NCBI GenBank assembly: GCA_036346245.1 | Contig: CM070736.1 | Span: 13,567,898 to 13,631,897 of the forward strand | Source of the DNA: Bonia amplexicaulis | Lineage: Eukaryota > Streptophyta > Magnoliopsida > Poales > Poaceae | DNA length: 64,000 nt | Direction of reading: 5' to 3' | Shown: positions 35,100 through 45,240 of the stretch, piece after piece | Position numbering within the stretch: the first letter of the stretch is position 1 | How the letters are laid out: each line of letters starts with the position of its first letter | Notes under the pieces: generated by a model | The model's input: only the letters and a program-made list of their open reading frames with translations | Databases searched by the model: none | Told to the model about the DNA's origin: nothing | Program-made: the position numbers and the translations under genes

Positions 35100-35362
35100 T
35101 GACTAATTTTGTTTCGGCTTCAGCTTCAGATTTCTAACTTATTTTTCACTATTTATAAATTTTATCTTTTTTTTGAACTTTTGTCTTTTTTGAGTTTTTT
35201 TGCTGGTTCCTTTTTTTCCGTGTATGTTTTTGTTGTCTGTGATGAGCTAGCATATTTTTTATTTTTAATTTTTTAAATTTAATTACCCTAAATAAGTCAT
35301 CTTCAGATACAGTAAAATTTCAACTATAAATCACAGCTTTTCAGCTCGATCGGGCGGGCCTA
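35100..35362. mobile_element. MITE of the GGCCCCGCT family, copy 3
   Basis: Shares TTTCGGCTTCAGCTTC, TTTTTCACTATTTATAAATT and GTGATGAGCTAGCATATTTT with the other copies. The first few bases of the left end are lost. Confidence 0.6.
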
Positions 35363-35582
35363 AATAACACCCAGGTATGGTTGGGTGATCGTTTGCCTCG
35401 GGTCTTCCAACGTGGGTGTTTTACATGTGAGCCCTTGCGCTTTTGGAGATTCACAAATGGCGGCCTGGTCATCGCAATGCCTTGGTTCGTCCAGGCTTCG
35501 TTTCCAGCGAGAGAGATGGTGGGTGACAGCCGACCCTCCTACTGTATATGACTTGCTATGAAGACAAACAGGGACCATGAAT

Positions 35583-36075
35583 ATTGCATTTCGTACTTAA
35601 GTATGTTCATTGCGAGATTAGCTGCATCTGCAAGTGGTGTGCTCTAGTATAGAGAGTAACTACGTCTGCAACAAGTGGTGTACTCTTACCCTTAGGGTTC
35701 TTTTTAGGCTGATAATTTATGATTTGAACATTTAACTTCTGACTGTTTATAAGAGGTAGTACGTATAGAAAAATAGTCGTATATGATTTTGGTCGGTACA
35801 GTTGAACTTAATTACTTTTTACTATAATCTTTTTATTGACTCCGCCTTAAACAAACATATGGTTTAAACTAGCTATTATAGGCAGTACAAACATAAGTTA
35901 GTTTTCAGCCTAAACCTATAGATTATTTTTGTGATGCACATTGCATTTCGTACTTAAGTATGTTTATTGCGAGATTAACTGCATCTGCAAGTGGTGTACT
36001 CTAGTCTAGAGTCTTAACTACGTCTACAACAAGTGGTATTCTCTTAGTCTACAACCTATAGATTTTTTGTGATGT
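35583..36075. repeat. Tandem duplication of ~130 bp split by a MITE
   Basis: Segment 35583-35688 (starting ATTGCATTTCGTACTTAAGT) recurs at 35940-36046 with few changes. A second short piece, CCTATAGATT..TTTTGTGATG, follows both the MITE (about 35916-35936) and the second copy (about 36055-36073). The original unit thus joined both pieces, and the MITE at 35689-35935 lies in the first copy. Confidence 0.8.
35689..35935. mobile_element. Tourist-related MITE, second subfamily, copy 3
   Basis: Left part GGGTTCTTTTTAGGCTG; the right part read inward matches AGGCTGAAAACTAAC-type sequence. The interior GTCGTATATGATTTTGGTCGG aligns with 15995-16215 and 17762-17985. Confidence 0.6.
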
Positions 36076-36502
36076 ACGGCTTCGCATACAATGCTTCAGG
36101 CAGGACAAGTTAATCCTACTAGTCAAAGTCAACAAGTCTACCATGCATTATTTCTTGAAAATATTAGTGATGATTTTATTTTTCAGTACCCGGCTCCACG
36201 GAAATTAGGGGCTGTTTTGTTTGAAGGTTGCCAGATTTGTTTGGTTGCTGGCCAGATTTCGGTATGTGTTTGACTTGTTGCGAATATTTTGGCAAAATTA
36301 CATCATGCTAGAACTATTATTGTAGTTTAATTTATTTCTAATTAAATTAATCCAAACAATGAGTGTCCAACTAAATTTTGGCACAATCCAGAGAACCCCT
36401 TAGGTTTACGCGTAGTAGTTGCTATAGTGCGTGGCGACTACTTATAAAATCAGAGGGCACCTGAAAAAATGCGATTAGTGTGAAGCTTTAGGGCTAAACT
36501 AC
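36076..36502. other. No gene seen
   Basis: A 60-codon open frame (36091-36273 plus) has no domain. Otherwise AT-rich intergenic sequence. Confidence 0.35.
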
Positions 36503-36739
36503 AGTCCTGTTCTTTTCAGTTTCTAAAAACTGTTTTTCGATTTTTCTATAGTAACTAATTTTTAAACAGAATATTTTTTCAAGATAGGGTCTACTAGTTA
36601 ATTATAGTACATACTTTACTGACTTCATTTATATTGGCAAAACGTGGATTTCTGTTACTCTGTAATCTCTCGTACAAACAATCTAAAAATCACAAGCCAC
36701 AGCTAAAACCCACAAACCGTAATAAAAAAGAACAGACCC
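36503..36739. mobile_element. Tourist-like MITE, copy H (TAC duplication)
   Basis: Ends AGTCCTGTTCTTTTC / AAGAACAGACCC, flanked by TAC at 36500-36502 and 36740-36742. The interior is nearly colinear with copy C at 15737. Confidence 0.8.
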
Positions 36740-37834
36740 TACAATAGTGGATGTTCTGAAGAAACATACGAGAGTGGAGACCACTTAGCTAGCTATCTTA
36801 TCACCATAGTAGCATGGTGAAATCGACAAATTGGCCTGTTCTTCTACCTAGCTTGCCGAATCAGAAACAATATGCAGATGCAGAGAGATATTTTAATGCC
36901 AACTAGGCTTGCCCCCGATTAATCAAACAGCATGCCACATGTGCTAGAGGAGATCACGTTAATCGCGATAAGCACTACCTGACCACGGACATCTGAAGAT
37001 AGCACAGCATGCGACGCCATTGGCAGTTTTGGACATTGGTCAAACTTCACAGGCGATGGATGGATTGGTTGGTGCATTCTGCCTAATTAATCAGCAGCTT
37101 GCAGCGCATCAAAAGCAAAAAAAACTTGGTCAAGTCGCGCGTTAGGCTCCATCACTGGATTAATTGTTTATTAGCTAATCAGCGTGGCTGCACTCTCACT
37201 TCGGTACCGTTTGAAAGCTACCTGTCCACGGGCGCTTTCTTTGACTAGCTAGAGAAAAATAGAGCAAACTTGGTTACTTGTTTCGTTATTTATTTTGTCC
37301 TCGAGTTTAACGCACTATTCGACCTGTGTATTTTATGTAGTGTGTGCATCTGGCTCGTACGTATACAGATATATTACAGTGGCTTTTCTCACTTGATGAG
37401 AGCAAGTTTCAGATACACATGGTGGAAATGTTTTAAGTAACCAAATGTGTGCATCAAAAGCAGTCAGAATGGTGATATTGCGGCACTGTTTGGTAGTATA
37501 AGAATGCGGAAATGACTGTAGATATATGCAGCATGCACATACTTTTCTTCTGTTGGACGGCTTTTACTTGGGTGCGGCTAGCTGATAGTGGACGCGCCCA
37601 TTCACATCGCCGCGAGCAACTGACCACAGTATCCTTATGCCAACCCATGTGTACGGCGTCTTTGACCATGGATTAGCGCCTAGCACAACGTTAGTAAAGT
37701 GCAAACATGGTGAGGTTTTACAAATGGAAAAATACAAACAGTGTGTCAAGTGTCAACCCATCACAAAAGAGAGTTGATAAAAAAAAAACCTTAATGTCAG
37801 CTACCTAGTCGCATGTGCTGCTGATGAAAATGCG
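36740..37834. other. No gene seen
   Basis: Intergenic sequence with no repeat structure noted and only short open frames (37454-37749 minus) without domains. Confidence 0.35.
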
Positions 37835-37844
37835 TTCGAAACGA

Positions 37845-37980
37845 GAATTTTTTTATGAATAATATATTTGTTATTTAAAATAATAGAAATATATCCGTGT
37901 GAATATTTTTTATAGAAATAGGCTCCAGTCGTCTAACCGTCGGGCGACTGGAGCCTATCGCCCAATGGCAAAGCGACAAT
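37845..37980 (+). repeat. Left terminal inverted repeat with perfect hairpin
   Basis: Starts GAATTTTTTTATGAATAAT and matches 43737-43876 inverted. The hairpin GGCTCCAGTCG (37921-37931) pairs with CGACTGGAGCC (37945-37955), an 11-bp perfect stem with a 13-nt loop. Confidence 0.85.
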
Positions 37981-38402
37981 AAAACCGATCAGAGGTGTTT
38001 GGCGACGAGTTCGATCGTCAACTGTTGGCGCGGAGCTCGTCGTCGTGTGGTGGGCAACGGCAACTCTGATGAGTCCAAGCTGTCGGTGACAACAAATGAG
38101 ATGCGATCAGGTTAATCCATTTTGTGAATTTTGTAGATTATAACTAGGAGATAATATGTTGGATTCGTAATAAGAGTTTATGATCATTGTATGTTGTTGT
38201 AGCGTAAAAAAATCGTGAAACTTTTTTTTAAAAAAGATTGAACTTAGAACGATCGGTAAGTACGAGGGTAAGTGATATTTTGATGTTACCGAAAATTCGT
38301 ATACGGAGGAAAATTGGTCTGTTAATATTGTTGGATGACTTGCTATGGAAATAATTGAATACAAAAAGACGAGAAAATAGCTTGTCTGAATTAAAATAGA
38401 CT

Positions 38403-39300
38403 TCATAATACAGTTGGGAGTAACATGCCGCGTAGGGTTTGATTACATGCATAACATAGAACATCATGTGCGACTAACCAACCCAACTGCTCGTACGACC
38501 TATTACGTGGACCGATGCCATTTTCCCTTTCTTGCGAGCTCGGCATTGAACTCCTCGGCGGCCTCTTTTGCCTTGGTCTCCATTTCTCTCTTTTTCTCGT
38601 GCTCCCTCTCGTGAGCCTCATGCTCCCTACGCGTGCACATCTTGAGATGAACTTTCGTCTTCCGTTGTATACGCTCAGTTTGCTCGTCCTTGCGACGCTC
38701 CTCCTCCCGGATCTCGTAGGACCTTGTGATGTTCCACTGCTCAAAGTCGAGGGCCCACTGGCCCTCTGGGTGGATCTCAAGATCGATCCATTTGCGGTAT
38801 TCACATAGGGGTTCCGGGGACTATGGATACACGAGAGATGTTGTTAGTGCGTACTTCGAAGGAGAAAAAGTAGGAAAAAACAGTGCACTTGGTCCTTACT
38901 GGCGGCCGATAGGTGGCGGTGTCTAGACGGCGGTCAAGATAGTCACTGGAGTAGTTTGCGCAACCCCAGTGATGCATGTCTAGGCTGAGGCGGTGCTTAG
39001 ACTTGAAGAACTTGTATGGGTCCTGGCACCAACAAAGGGGGGCGTCTCCCCCTCTGCTGTGTGTTGCGGCGAACGCTTGGTAGGAACGTTCGGGATAGGG
39101 TTGTTGATACGGGTCGCGTCATTATGGGGAGCTGATCTCGTAGCACGCTGGGCTTGTTCTACCCGAGTCGCAGCAGCCATTACTTTCTCATCGCGGGCGG
39201 CAGTTGACCTTGTTAGGTCGTAGGTCTCCTCCTATTGCTCTATCATCTTGTCCCATTGCTTCTTTTGCCTCTTGTCTTTCCTGGTATGGTGAAGCAAGCG
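38403..39300 (-). pseudogene. Accessory Cys-rich/coiled-coil gene of the MULE
   Basis: On the minus strand the order is an N-terminal segment with helix-rich charged sequence (DEKVMAAATRVEQAQRATRS), then a Cys-rich segment (PLCWCQDPYKFFKSKHRLSL, DMHHWGCANYSSDYLDRRLD) and PPVRT. After a short gap comes EYRKWIDLEIHPEGQWALDF and a highly charged coiled coil (REHEAHEREHEKKREMETKA, KEAAEEFNAELARKGKWH) before a stop. Between the N-terminal and Cys-rich parts the frame shifts, and TAG occurs once near 39230. A sequence of splice-like words between the blocks leaves open that introns are involved. It is the sister of the decayed copy at 30097-30660. Role unknown; the Cys-x-Cys motif could bind zinc (inference). 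Confidence 0.6.
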
Positions 39301-39399
39301 TCAGTGTAGTGTTGGGTTTACTTGTGTAGTGTTCTCTCAGAAATCTCTTCGGCCTCCTTTTATAGGCCCCTTGTGGCCTTCTCGCTGCATGAAGATACC

Positions 39400-39690
39400 C
39401 GTGTGGTCGCGTCACTGCGCAAAGCTACCAAGTGTGGTATTGTGGGCATACGAAACTGCCCAGTCAGGTTTTTGGACTACGTAAAGCTACACCCTTTGGT
39501 CTTGTCGCTGCGTAAAACTGGGTTGTGTGGTCCTGTCGCTGCACAAATGTGTTTCGTCTGGTCTTCTCACTGTGCAGAGTTGGCCCATACGACCATATCG
39601 CTGCGCAAAGCTGGCGCGTGCAGTCTTCTCACTGCTCAAAGCTGCCCGTCCTGCCATGTCACTGCGAAAAGCTGGCCCATTCTGTCATCG
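39400..39690. repeat. Diverged ~41-bp tandem repeat inside the MULE
   Basis: Words of the type GTC(A/G)CTGCGCAAAGCT and CTGGCCCAT recur roughly every 40 bp, about seven times. A related patch (TTGTCACTACACAA, TTGTCACTGCACAAAACTG) occurs at 29650-29710 in the smaller element. Confidence 0.65.
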
Positions 39691-39759
39691 AATGGAAGGA
39701 GGATTTCAGTGTTACGTATCGCTTGCTGCCAAATAGGCACGCTCAATAGTGTGGCCGAA

Positions 39760-40230
39760 ATGCAGACACATGTAGGACGCGGTGGTGCAGGTGGCAGAAG
39801 GCCATGCGGATGGCGGGCGATATTTTTTCCGATGCCCATACTCCATGATGCAAGTAGGCGCTCGTCTATTTTGTAGTACTGCTAACAAAGTTTCAATGTT
39901 AATGTTCCTTTGTAGCAGATAGATAAATATGACTTCGTGCGATGGATTGATCCTCCCCATAAATGGTACGTTTCGAGGTACATGGATATGTTGTGGGAGT
40001 GAATCGCTGACTTGGAGGCATAGATTGAAAGTCTCGAAGAGCAGAACGATGACCTCCGTTAGTAGATGGATCGCGAGAGGGGCAACGAAGAGGTCATCAA
40101 CATAGGAAGTTCATACAATCCAACATGGTGTATATGTGCTTGTCACTACAACGACGGCCAACCATGTCCGAGGCGGCCTCCTCAGCAACACTCCATGTGG
40201 GTACCACGAGGCTGCTTCCACCTATAGGCA
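39760..40230 (+). pseudogene. Second accessory fragment on the opposite strand
   Basis: On the plus strand, 39925-40060 reads YDFVRWIDPPHKWYVSRYMD, then MLWE, a stop, IADLEA, a stop, and IESLEEQNDDLR. This is a WIDP-type segment followed by a short coiled coil, and with the two stops read through it is colinear. The region just upstream encodes a short HDASRRS-containing stretch. The wording resembles the small Cys-rich/coiled-coil genes often found with grass transposons, but I cannot name a family. Stops mark it as broken. Confidence 0.45.
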
Positions 40231-40540
40231 ACGATGTGTATGGTTGTACTGTAGTACTCTCGCTTGTTGTTCGAAATATTTTGCAATATCGTTAAGCATG
40301 TAATCGAATGATTCATACATCGGTGCGGTTGCCATCAATTCAGTTCACTATTTGAGTGGTGTGGTCGTCGGTGCGATTGCCAACAATTCAGTGGTACGGG
40401 CGTCGACAAGGTAAAGAGAAGTGCAACTAAGCTCGTCACAATATTGTAAACATCAGTAGGTAAACAAGAAACGTAAGCAGTACATGAACAACAAGTGTAC
40501 ATGTAGCACTAACCACCCCCAACAGCATCCCAGCCCCCTC

Positions 40541-40582
40541 CATCGCTAGTCTGGCCCCTTCCATCGCTAGTCTGGCACCCTC
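40541..40582. repeat. 21-bp tandem duplication
   Basis: CATCGCTAGTCTGGC plus six further bases occurs twice head to tail. Confidence 0.9.
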
Positions 40583-40840
40583 TGTCTTCGCGTCCGCGTC
40601 CTCCCATTGGCCCCGCTTGACCGTCTTCCTCAGCGCTGGTGACGGCGCCCCGACAAGGTAAGACGATTAGGAGACTGTCGTGCACGTCCCTGAGCTGGTG
40701 GAGTGGACTGCACCATCGCCTGTGTGGCCACCGGTGCACCGATGAGGACACTCCTAGAGAGAATCTCCAGGGGTGAGGCCCGAGGTGCGGAGCCCGTCGC
40801 CTGGCCAGGCCAGTTCGAAAAGTACTGGTCCGTGTTGTCC

Positions 40841-40966
40841 TAGCCCTGGAGACCCCCATCCCTAGTCGGGGAGAACCAGACCCGCAATGCAAATATTATT
40901 AGTTCATCAGTTAAAGCGATGGGATAAAGATTATTAGCCCTGGGGACCCCCATCCCTAGTCGGGGC
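40841..40966. repeat. 32-bp direct repeat, spacing 94 bp
   Basis: TAGCCCTGG(A/G)GACCCCCATC and CCTAGTCGGGG occur at 40841-40872 and 40935-40966. Confidence 0.85.
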
Positions 40967-41226
40967 GAAGCATACCCTTAACTAGCGCCATGGCGTCTGG
41001 TGGGATGCATGGCACGGAGTATGCCCCCTGCGTGGGGAGGTCGGAGATGTACGGATGATGGGAAAACAGCTGCCCTGGCGGTGTAGGAGGCCGTCCCTAG
41101 GCTGACCCCCGGCCTCGTCAGGCTGAGGTGGTGTAGGACGTGCCCAAGTAGAACCCCTCGCAATATTCAAGCTGGCGAAGTTCTCCACAACCCTGAACCC
41201 TCTGAGCTCGCCACACCACACATACA

Positions 41227-42609
41227 TCACCCTTTCCTTGAAGAAATACTCCAACATGAAGTTCGAAGGATGCCGGCGTGGCGATTGTGGATTATGCATA
41301 CACCAGGATAAGCGTCGACAACTCCAACCCTCACATGTCTAAGGAACCACAACCAGCTTTCGTAATTCTCACTTTCCACGAATACGATGGCTAGAGAAAA
41401 TATTTGATTGTTGTCGTCAATACCTATAGCCGTCAGGATCTGACCCTTGTATTTGCCAGCCAAAAAGGTCCCGTCAACTGAGATCATGAGTAGCATGTGC
41501 CTGAATGCCTCGATGTATGCACTGAATGCTAAGAAGACCCTCTGCAACACTGTATAACCTAGCGGTCTTGTAGAAGGCTTGTCCTTCACAGTGATATACG
41601 TGCCCAGGTTCCTGTCCTACATCACCTGAAGTATACGATGAAGATTGTCGTACGCCGCCTTGAAAGACCTAAACCGTTTTTCTAACGCCTTCTGCTTCAC
41701 ACGCCACGCCTTCGCATAGCTAATCTTGTACTTGAATTTATTCTCAATAGCTACCATGATGTGTGTGGCCTCCATATATTTCTTCTCCATTATCTCTCAA
41801 TACATCAGATTAGCTATAAAGGCGAACGTTAGGTTACGATGCCTTGCCAAAACACTATTGAGAATACAAGAGTCTGGCTCCACCTTCGACACAATCCAGT
41901 GATTCTCATACTTGGGTCTACGTGCATGCACCCTCTAAGAACAACCGGCCTGCTCGCAATTCACGGTGTACTGCTCCTGGCTAGATTTCATGATCTGAAA
42001 AGTCCGCTGTATAGATAGGGCCCATAGCTTGATGGCATCCTGTAGTGATGCTTTGTCAGCAAACATTGAATGCAACATAACCTTTGTCCCATGATACTCT
42101 CGCGGTGATTCATGCTCGTCATGTGCGAAAACACCCTCAGCATCAAATCGGTTCCATTCTTGCGGGACGAGAGTTTCATCCTCATCCGAACTATCCTCGT
42201 CATCCTCTTATACAGCTTCCTCTTCAGCCCAAGCCGTCTGGTCATGGTACTCCATCTGATGCACTGTGTACTCTATATGCTCCCCGTCATCGGCTTGTCC
42301 TGTTCCCTCACCATGGCGTGACCATTTTCCCTCTCCTCCATGTACTGTATCGGTCTCGTCACGAGCATCTTCCTTCTCTTCACTAACATGCGGGCAGCTC
42401 GACCTTGCACAACTTCTACTGGGCATGGTTGCACAAGCATCACACACTCGTATCCGCAGCGCCGACACCCTTGCACAAACCCCTTCCACGCAACAGTGCG
42501 CATCAACGTTCTCAATTTCCATCAGATGTCCGTGGGAGACCGGATCCAAAGCCCTTGTATGATGACGCTGCACACCTCGGGGTCCAACAAAAAATCGCGG
42601 GTAAGTCAA
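41227..42609 (-). pseudogene. MULE (Mutator-like) transposase, N-terminal part, four stops
   Basis: Read from 42609 down to 41227 in a single frame with no indel, interrupted by four stops: TAA after EEEAV, TAG in the WRVHA position, TGA after LMY and TAG after LQVM. An acidic linker (EDDEDSSDEDETLVPQEW) precedes the MuDR-type DNA-binding domain (ASLQDAIKLWALSIQRTFQI, YTVNCEQAGC, RVHARRPK). A helical region follows, then the MULE transposase domain: LQRVFLAFSAYIEAFRH, ISVDGTFLAGKYKGQILTAI, SLAIVFVESENYESWLWFL. The first catalytic Asp (VDGTF) is kept. The second, normally D in the SDRHAG-type motif, is Asn here (HNRHAG). Past 41260 the frame ends and no SWIM zinc finger follows, so the C-terminal half is deleted. 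In life it cut and pasted the element in the nucleus. Confidence 0.88.
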
Positions 42610-43589
42610 TGCATCACATCTGAGACTCGAGCATTCTCACCGTCCGGGTGTACTAGAGTGGCTTACGCAAAACCACTTAAATCCACACCATTCAGACCTT
42701 CATGATCGGTTCCAACACCGTAATGCACTATCAATGTAGTGGGTATCGGTATTGCTGATGTCTGCCTGCATATATTTCAATTTTGCAACATGTCAAATCG
42801 CATCACACACTACGAAAGTACTGATGTACTGTAATTCACATTTCACCGATCGTTCGCTTGTCGTAACAAACTACACTAATCTCATAGCATTAACTTCCTA
42901 TCGGCAGACCGAGCACCGACGCCGCTCTTTTCTCGCTACTCGAGCTATCCCCTATTGCAAATAATTCCTAATGGTTTCGATAATTTACATGGCATATCGA
43001 TTTAAATGTTTATATACCAGTTACAATGGTACACATGTATTTTCAACGTACTAACGACATTACATTCATTCGTAATTAATCATAAATATTATGTATTATT
43101 GTTTTTTACAAAGCAAATTATGAAATTCTTACAAAAATATTGGCTGAATTTTTGTAATAGCTACAAATTTCTACGGACGATTAGTTTCTACGTAACGTTT
43201 ACTGAGTTTTCTACAACGACAATTTTGTACGCATGCTAAATTGCTAACGATGCTAATTTTGTACAACTATGTTCACCAAATTATATACAACTACAGATTA
43301 CTATGGTTGCTAATTTTCTAAAAGTGAATTGACTAAATTTTCTATACTAAGGTTGAACTATTTTTTATCTATATCTACAATTTTCTACTCATACTAAAAG
43401 TAAATAAAATATCTACTGCATATACAAAATTTAAAATACAACAAAAAAATTACCTTACAAAAGTTGCTTATTCCTCTTCCCTCCTCCCTCTCCTCTTCTC
43501 TCCTCTCTTTTCTTTTTTCTCGTCCGCGGTCTCCTTTTCTCTTCTGTCCTCTCTTTTGCGCTTCTGTTCACCGCGTGGCGGCCGCTCGG
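42610..43589. other. MULE 5' region, no coding domain
   Basis: AT-rich sequence between the transposase frame and the right arm. Likely leader and intron of the element. A C/T-rich tract lies at 43470-43560. Confidence 0.4.
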
Positions 43590-43615
43590 CCGTACGGTCC
43601 TTTTATCTGCTCTTC
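43590..43615 (-). promoter_or_regulatory. TATA-like word upstream of the MULE transposase
   Basis: On the minus strand GCAGATAAAAGGACC lies about 130 bp inside the right arm and upstream of a purine-rich leader. The position fits a transposase promoter; activity is inference. Confidence 0.35.
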
Positions 43616-43736
43616 CAGTCGCCTAACCCTTCGGTGATTGGAAACGTAGTTGCCTAACCAATGAGCGACAGCAATTGCAGTCACCCGAACGTTCGACGAC
43701 TACAATAATTTGTCCAACAGTGAATGGATTGCTCAC

Positions 43737-43876
43737 GTGTCGCGCGACCGTTGGGCGATAGGTTCCAGTCGCCTAACTGACGGTTAGACGACTGGATCCT
43801 ATTTCTATAAAAAAAATTCGATAAAATATATTTCTGTTATTTCAAATTAAAAATAGATTATACATAAAAAATATTC
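43737..43876 (-). repeat. Right terminal inverted repeat with hairpin
   Basis: Inverted match to the left arm. The hairpin GGTTCCAGTCG (43761-43771) / CGACTGGATCC (43789-43799) has one mismatch plus an inner CTAAC/GTTAG pairing. Confidence 0.85.
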
Positions 43877-43885
43877 TTCGGAACG

Positions 43886-44385
43886 ACGACGTTGTAGCTA
43901 GTCAAGACTAACGTCGACTAACCACGGGATTTCTAGTCCTAATAATTGTTGGTTAAGTTCATACTATAAGAGAGTAATAGGCATAAGCACAATTTTCTTG
44001 TACTCGTGTAAGTATTTTTCTCCCACTCAATCTAGTTTCACTAGATCACTTTAAGTTTGCGTGAAAGGTTTATGTTTGCTTTTGAAAAATAGTAGGAGAG
44101 TAGACATTTCCTTCGTTATGAGAGTAAGAAAATCCTATAATAATCTAAAAGAAAGAAGAAAAAACCTAGAATTTCTCTTGTCTCATCAATCAAGAAATAG
44201 AGCAGCATCCACACTGCTTATTTGGTAAAGCCAGATTATAACGAGGCAGATATAATTATATATAGATATTAGAGTTGTATAACAAATACAATTGTATTTT
44301 TAATTATCACCTTTAAACTTGTATAACAAAGACAACTGTACCGGACTAGCTAGCTGTACAATTGCGCGGGTAATTCCGCTAGTTA
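43886..44385. other. No gene seen
   Basis: AT-rich. A MITE-like patch at 44225-44355 has ATAACAAA(T/G)ACAA repeated. Confidence 0.35.
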
Positions 44386-44611
44386 TCTATTATATACTAA
44401 AAGTTGATAATAGACATTTTAGAGTTGCTAATAAAAAATAGATAGAAATTCTCACAAAAAAATCTAGCCCTCAATCCTGCGGTCCCTTATTGTGGTCAAC
44501 AAACCATGGCCATTGGATTTTTTAAGATAAACGGAGATCATATACAGCAAGGATACGTATCATAGGATCGGTCAGTAAAAACAAAAAGAATCCAGTTAGG
44601 TCTGGCGCCCT

Positions 44612-44981
44612 ATTGGGCCTGGCGCGGGAGGCCGAGCGTGCCCTCGACGCCAAGCTCACGACGGTCGGCAACCTCGTGCACGAGACCGTGCCCGTCGACG
44701 ACGATGAGGCGGAGAACGCCGTCGTACGGACGTGGGGAGAGAGGAGGAAGGATGAGAGTCTGGTGTCCTGCTCCTGCGGCCAAGAAGTGTGATCTAGAAG
44801 TGTGGTTCCCGGCATCAATACAGGGAACTGGTGTCCTGCTCACAGACTACCAAGCAAGGGCCAGAGAAGGAACGGTGAGCAGGCCAGGCAGTTCGTTCAT
44901 ATGCTCAACTCCACATTGACTGCCACCGAGAGGACGCCCTGCTGCGTTCTGGAGAACTACCAGGAGGAGGATGGCGTTTAG
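44612..44981 (+). pseudogene. Captured fragments of cytosolic seryl-tRNA synthetase
   Basis: Three pieces in the order of the parent protein. Piece one (about 44612-44745): LAREAERALDAKLTTVGNLV then HETVPVDDDEAENAVVRTWG, from the N-terminal coiled-coil arm and its end. Piece two (about 44775-44870): AAKKCDLEVWFPAS then TDYQARARE, from the C-terminal catalytic half. Piece three (about 44880-44981): ARQFVHMLNSTLTATERTPC then VLENYQEEDGV and a stop, from near the C-terminus. Most of the class II catalytic core, including motif 2, is missing between one and two. Frames shift between pieces and a TGA lies near the start of piece two. The GC-rich, exon-like composition contrasts with the AT-rich flanks. 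The intact enzyme charges tRNA-Ser in the cytosol; this copy cannot. Confidence 0.8.
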
Positions 44982-45189
44982 GTCTAAATCAAAAGGAAAT
45001 AATGCTGCTTGAGACCAGGAAAAACTATTTCGTTTTGAAAAAAATTCGAAGGTGGACGAAGGGAACGAATTGAACGAAATTTCATCATTTCGGTAAAAAC
45101 ATTTGGCTGAATTTAGATCGAATTTGAATTTACAAACTTTAAACATGGGATATATTAATTATAATCCACATGTAGAACGCAAGAAATGC

Positions 45190-45240
45190 TCTGGTCTAGC
45201 GTAAGACTTGTCCTTGCCGGGTTCGAATCATGCCACGAGC
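45190..45240 (+). other. tRNA-like internal promoter boxes
   Basis: TGGTCTAGCGTAAG (A-box-like) is followed about 25 nt later by GGGTTCGAATC (B-box-like). No complete cloverleaf can be drawn, so this is a tRNA-derived remnant or SINE head, not a tRNA gene call. Confidence 0.35.

Larger units (their letters stand above)
37845..43876 (-). mobile_element. MULE element with decayed transposase (6.0 kb)
   Basis: Inverted arms of about 136-140 bp bound the element. Flanking sequences TTCGAAACG (37835-37843) and TTCGGAACG (43877-43885) match at 8 of 9 positions, as expected of the 9-bp Mutator target duplication. The minus strand holds a MULE transposase reading frame (41227-42609) and an accessory Cys-rich/coiled-coil gene (38403-39300). 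The plus strand holds a second accessory fragment (39760-40230). A TATA-like word near the right arm could drive the transposase. Each arm has a GC-rich hairpin. The transposase has four stops and a lost C-terminal half, so this copy is dead, but the layout shows the autonomous ancestor. Confidence 0.85.

Noticed and set aside
45190..45240. Functional tRNA gene
   Set aside because: Only box-like words are present; acceptor and anticodon stems cannot be formed.
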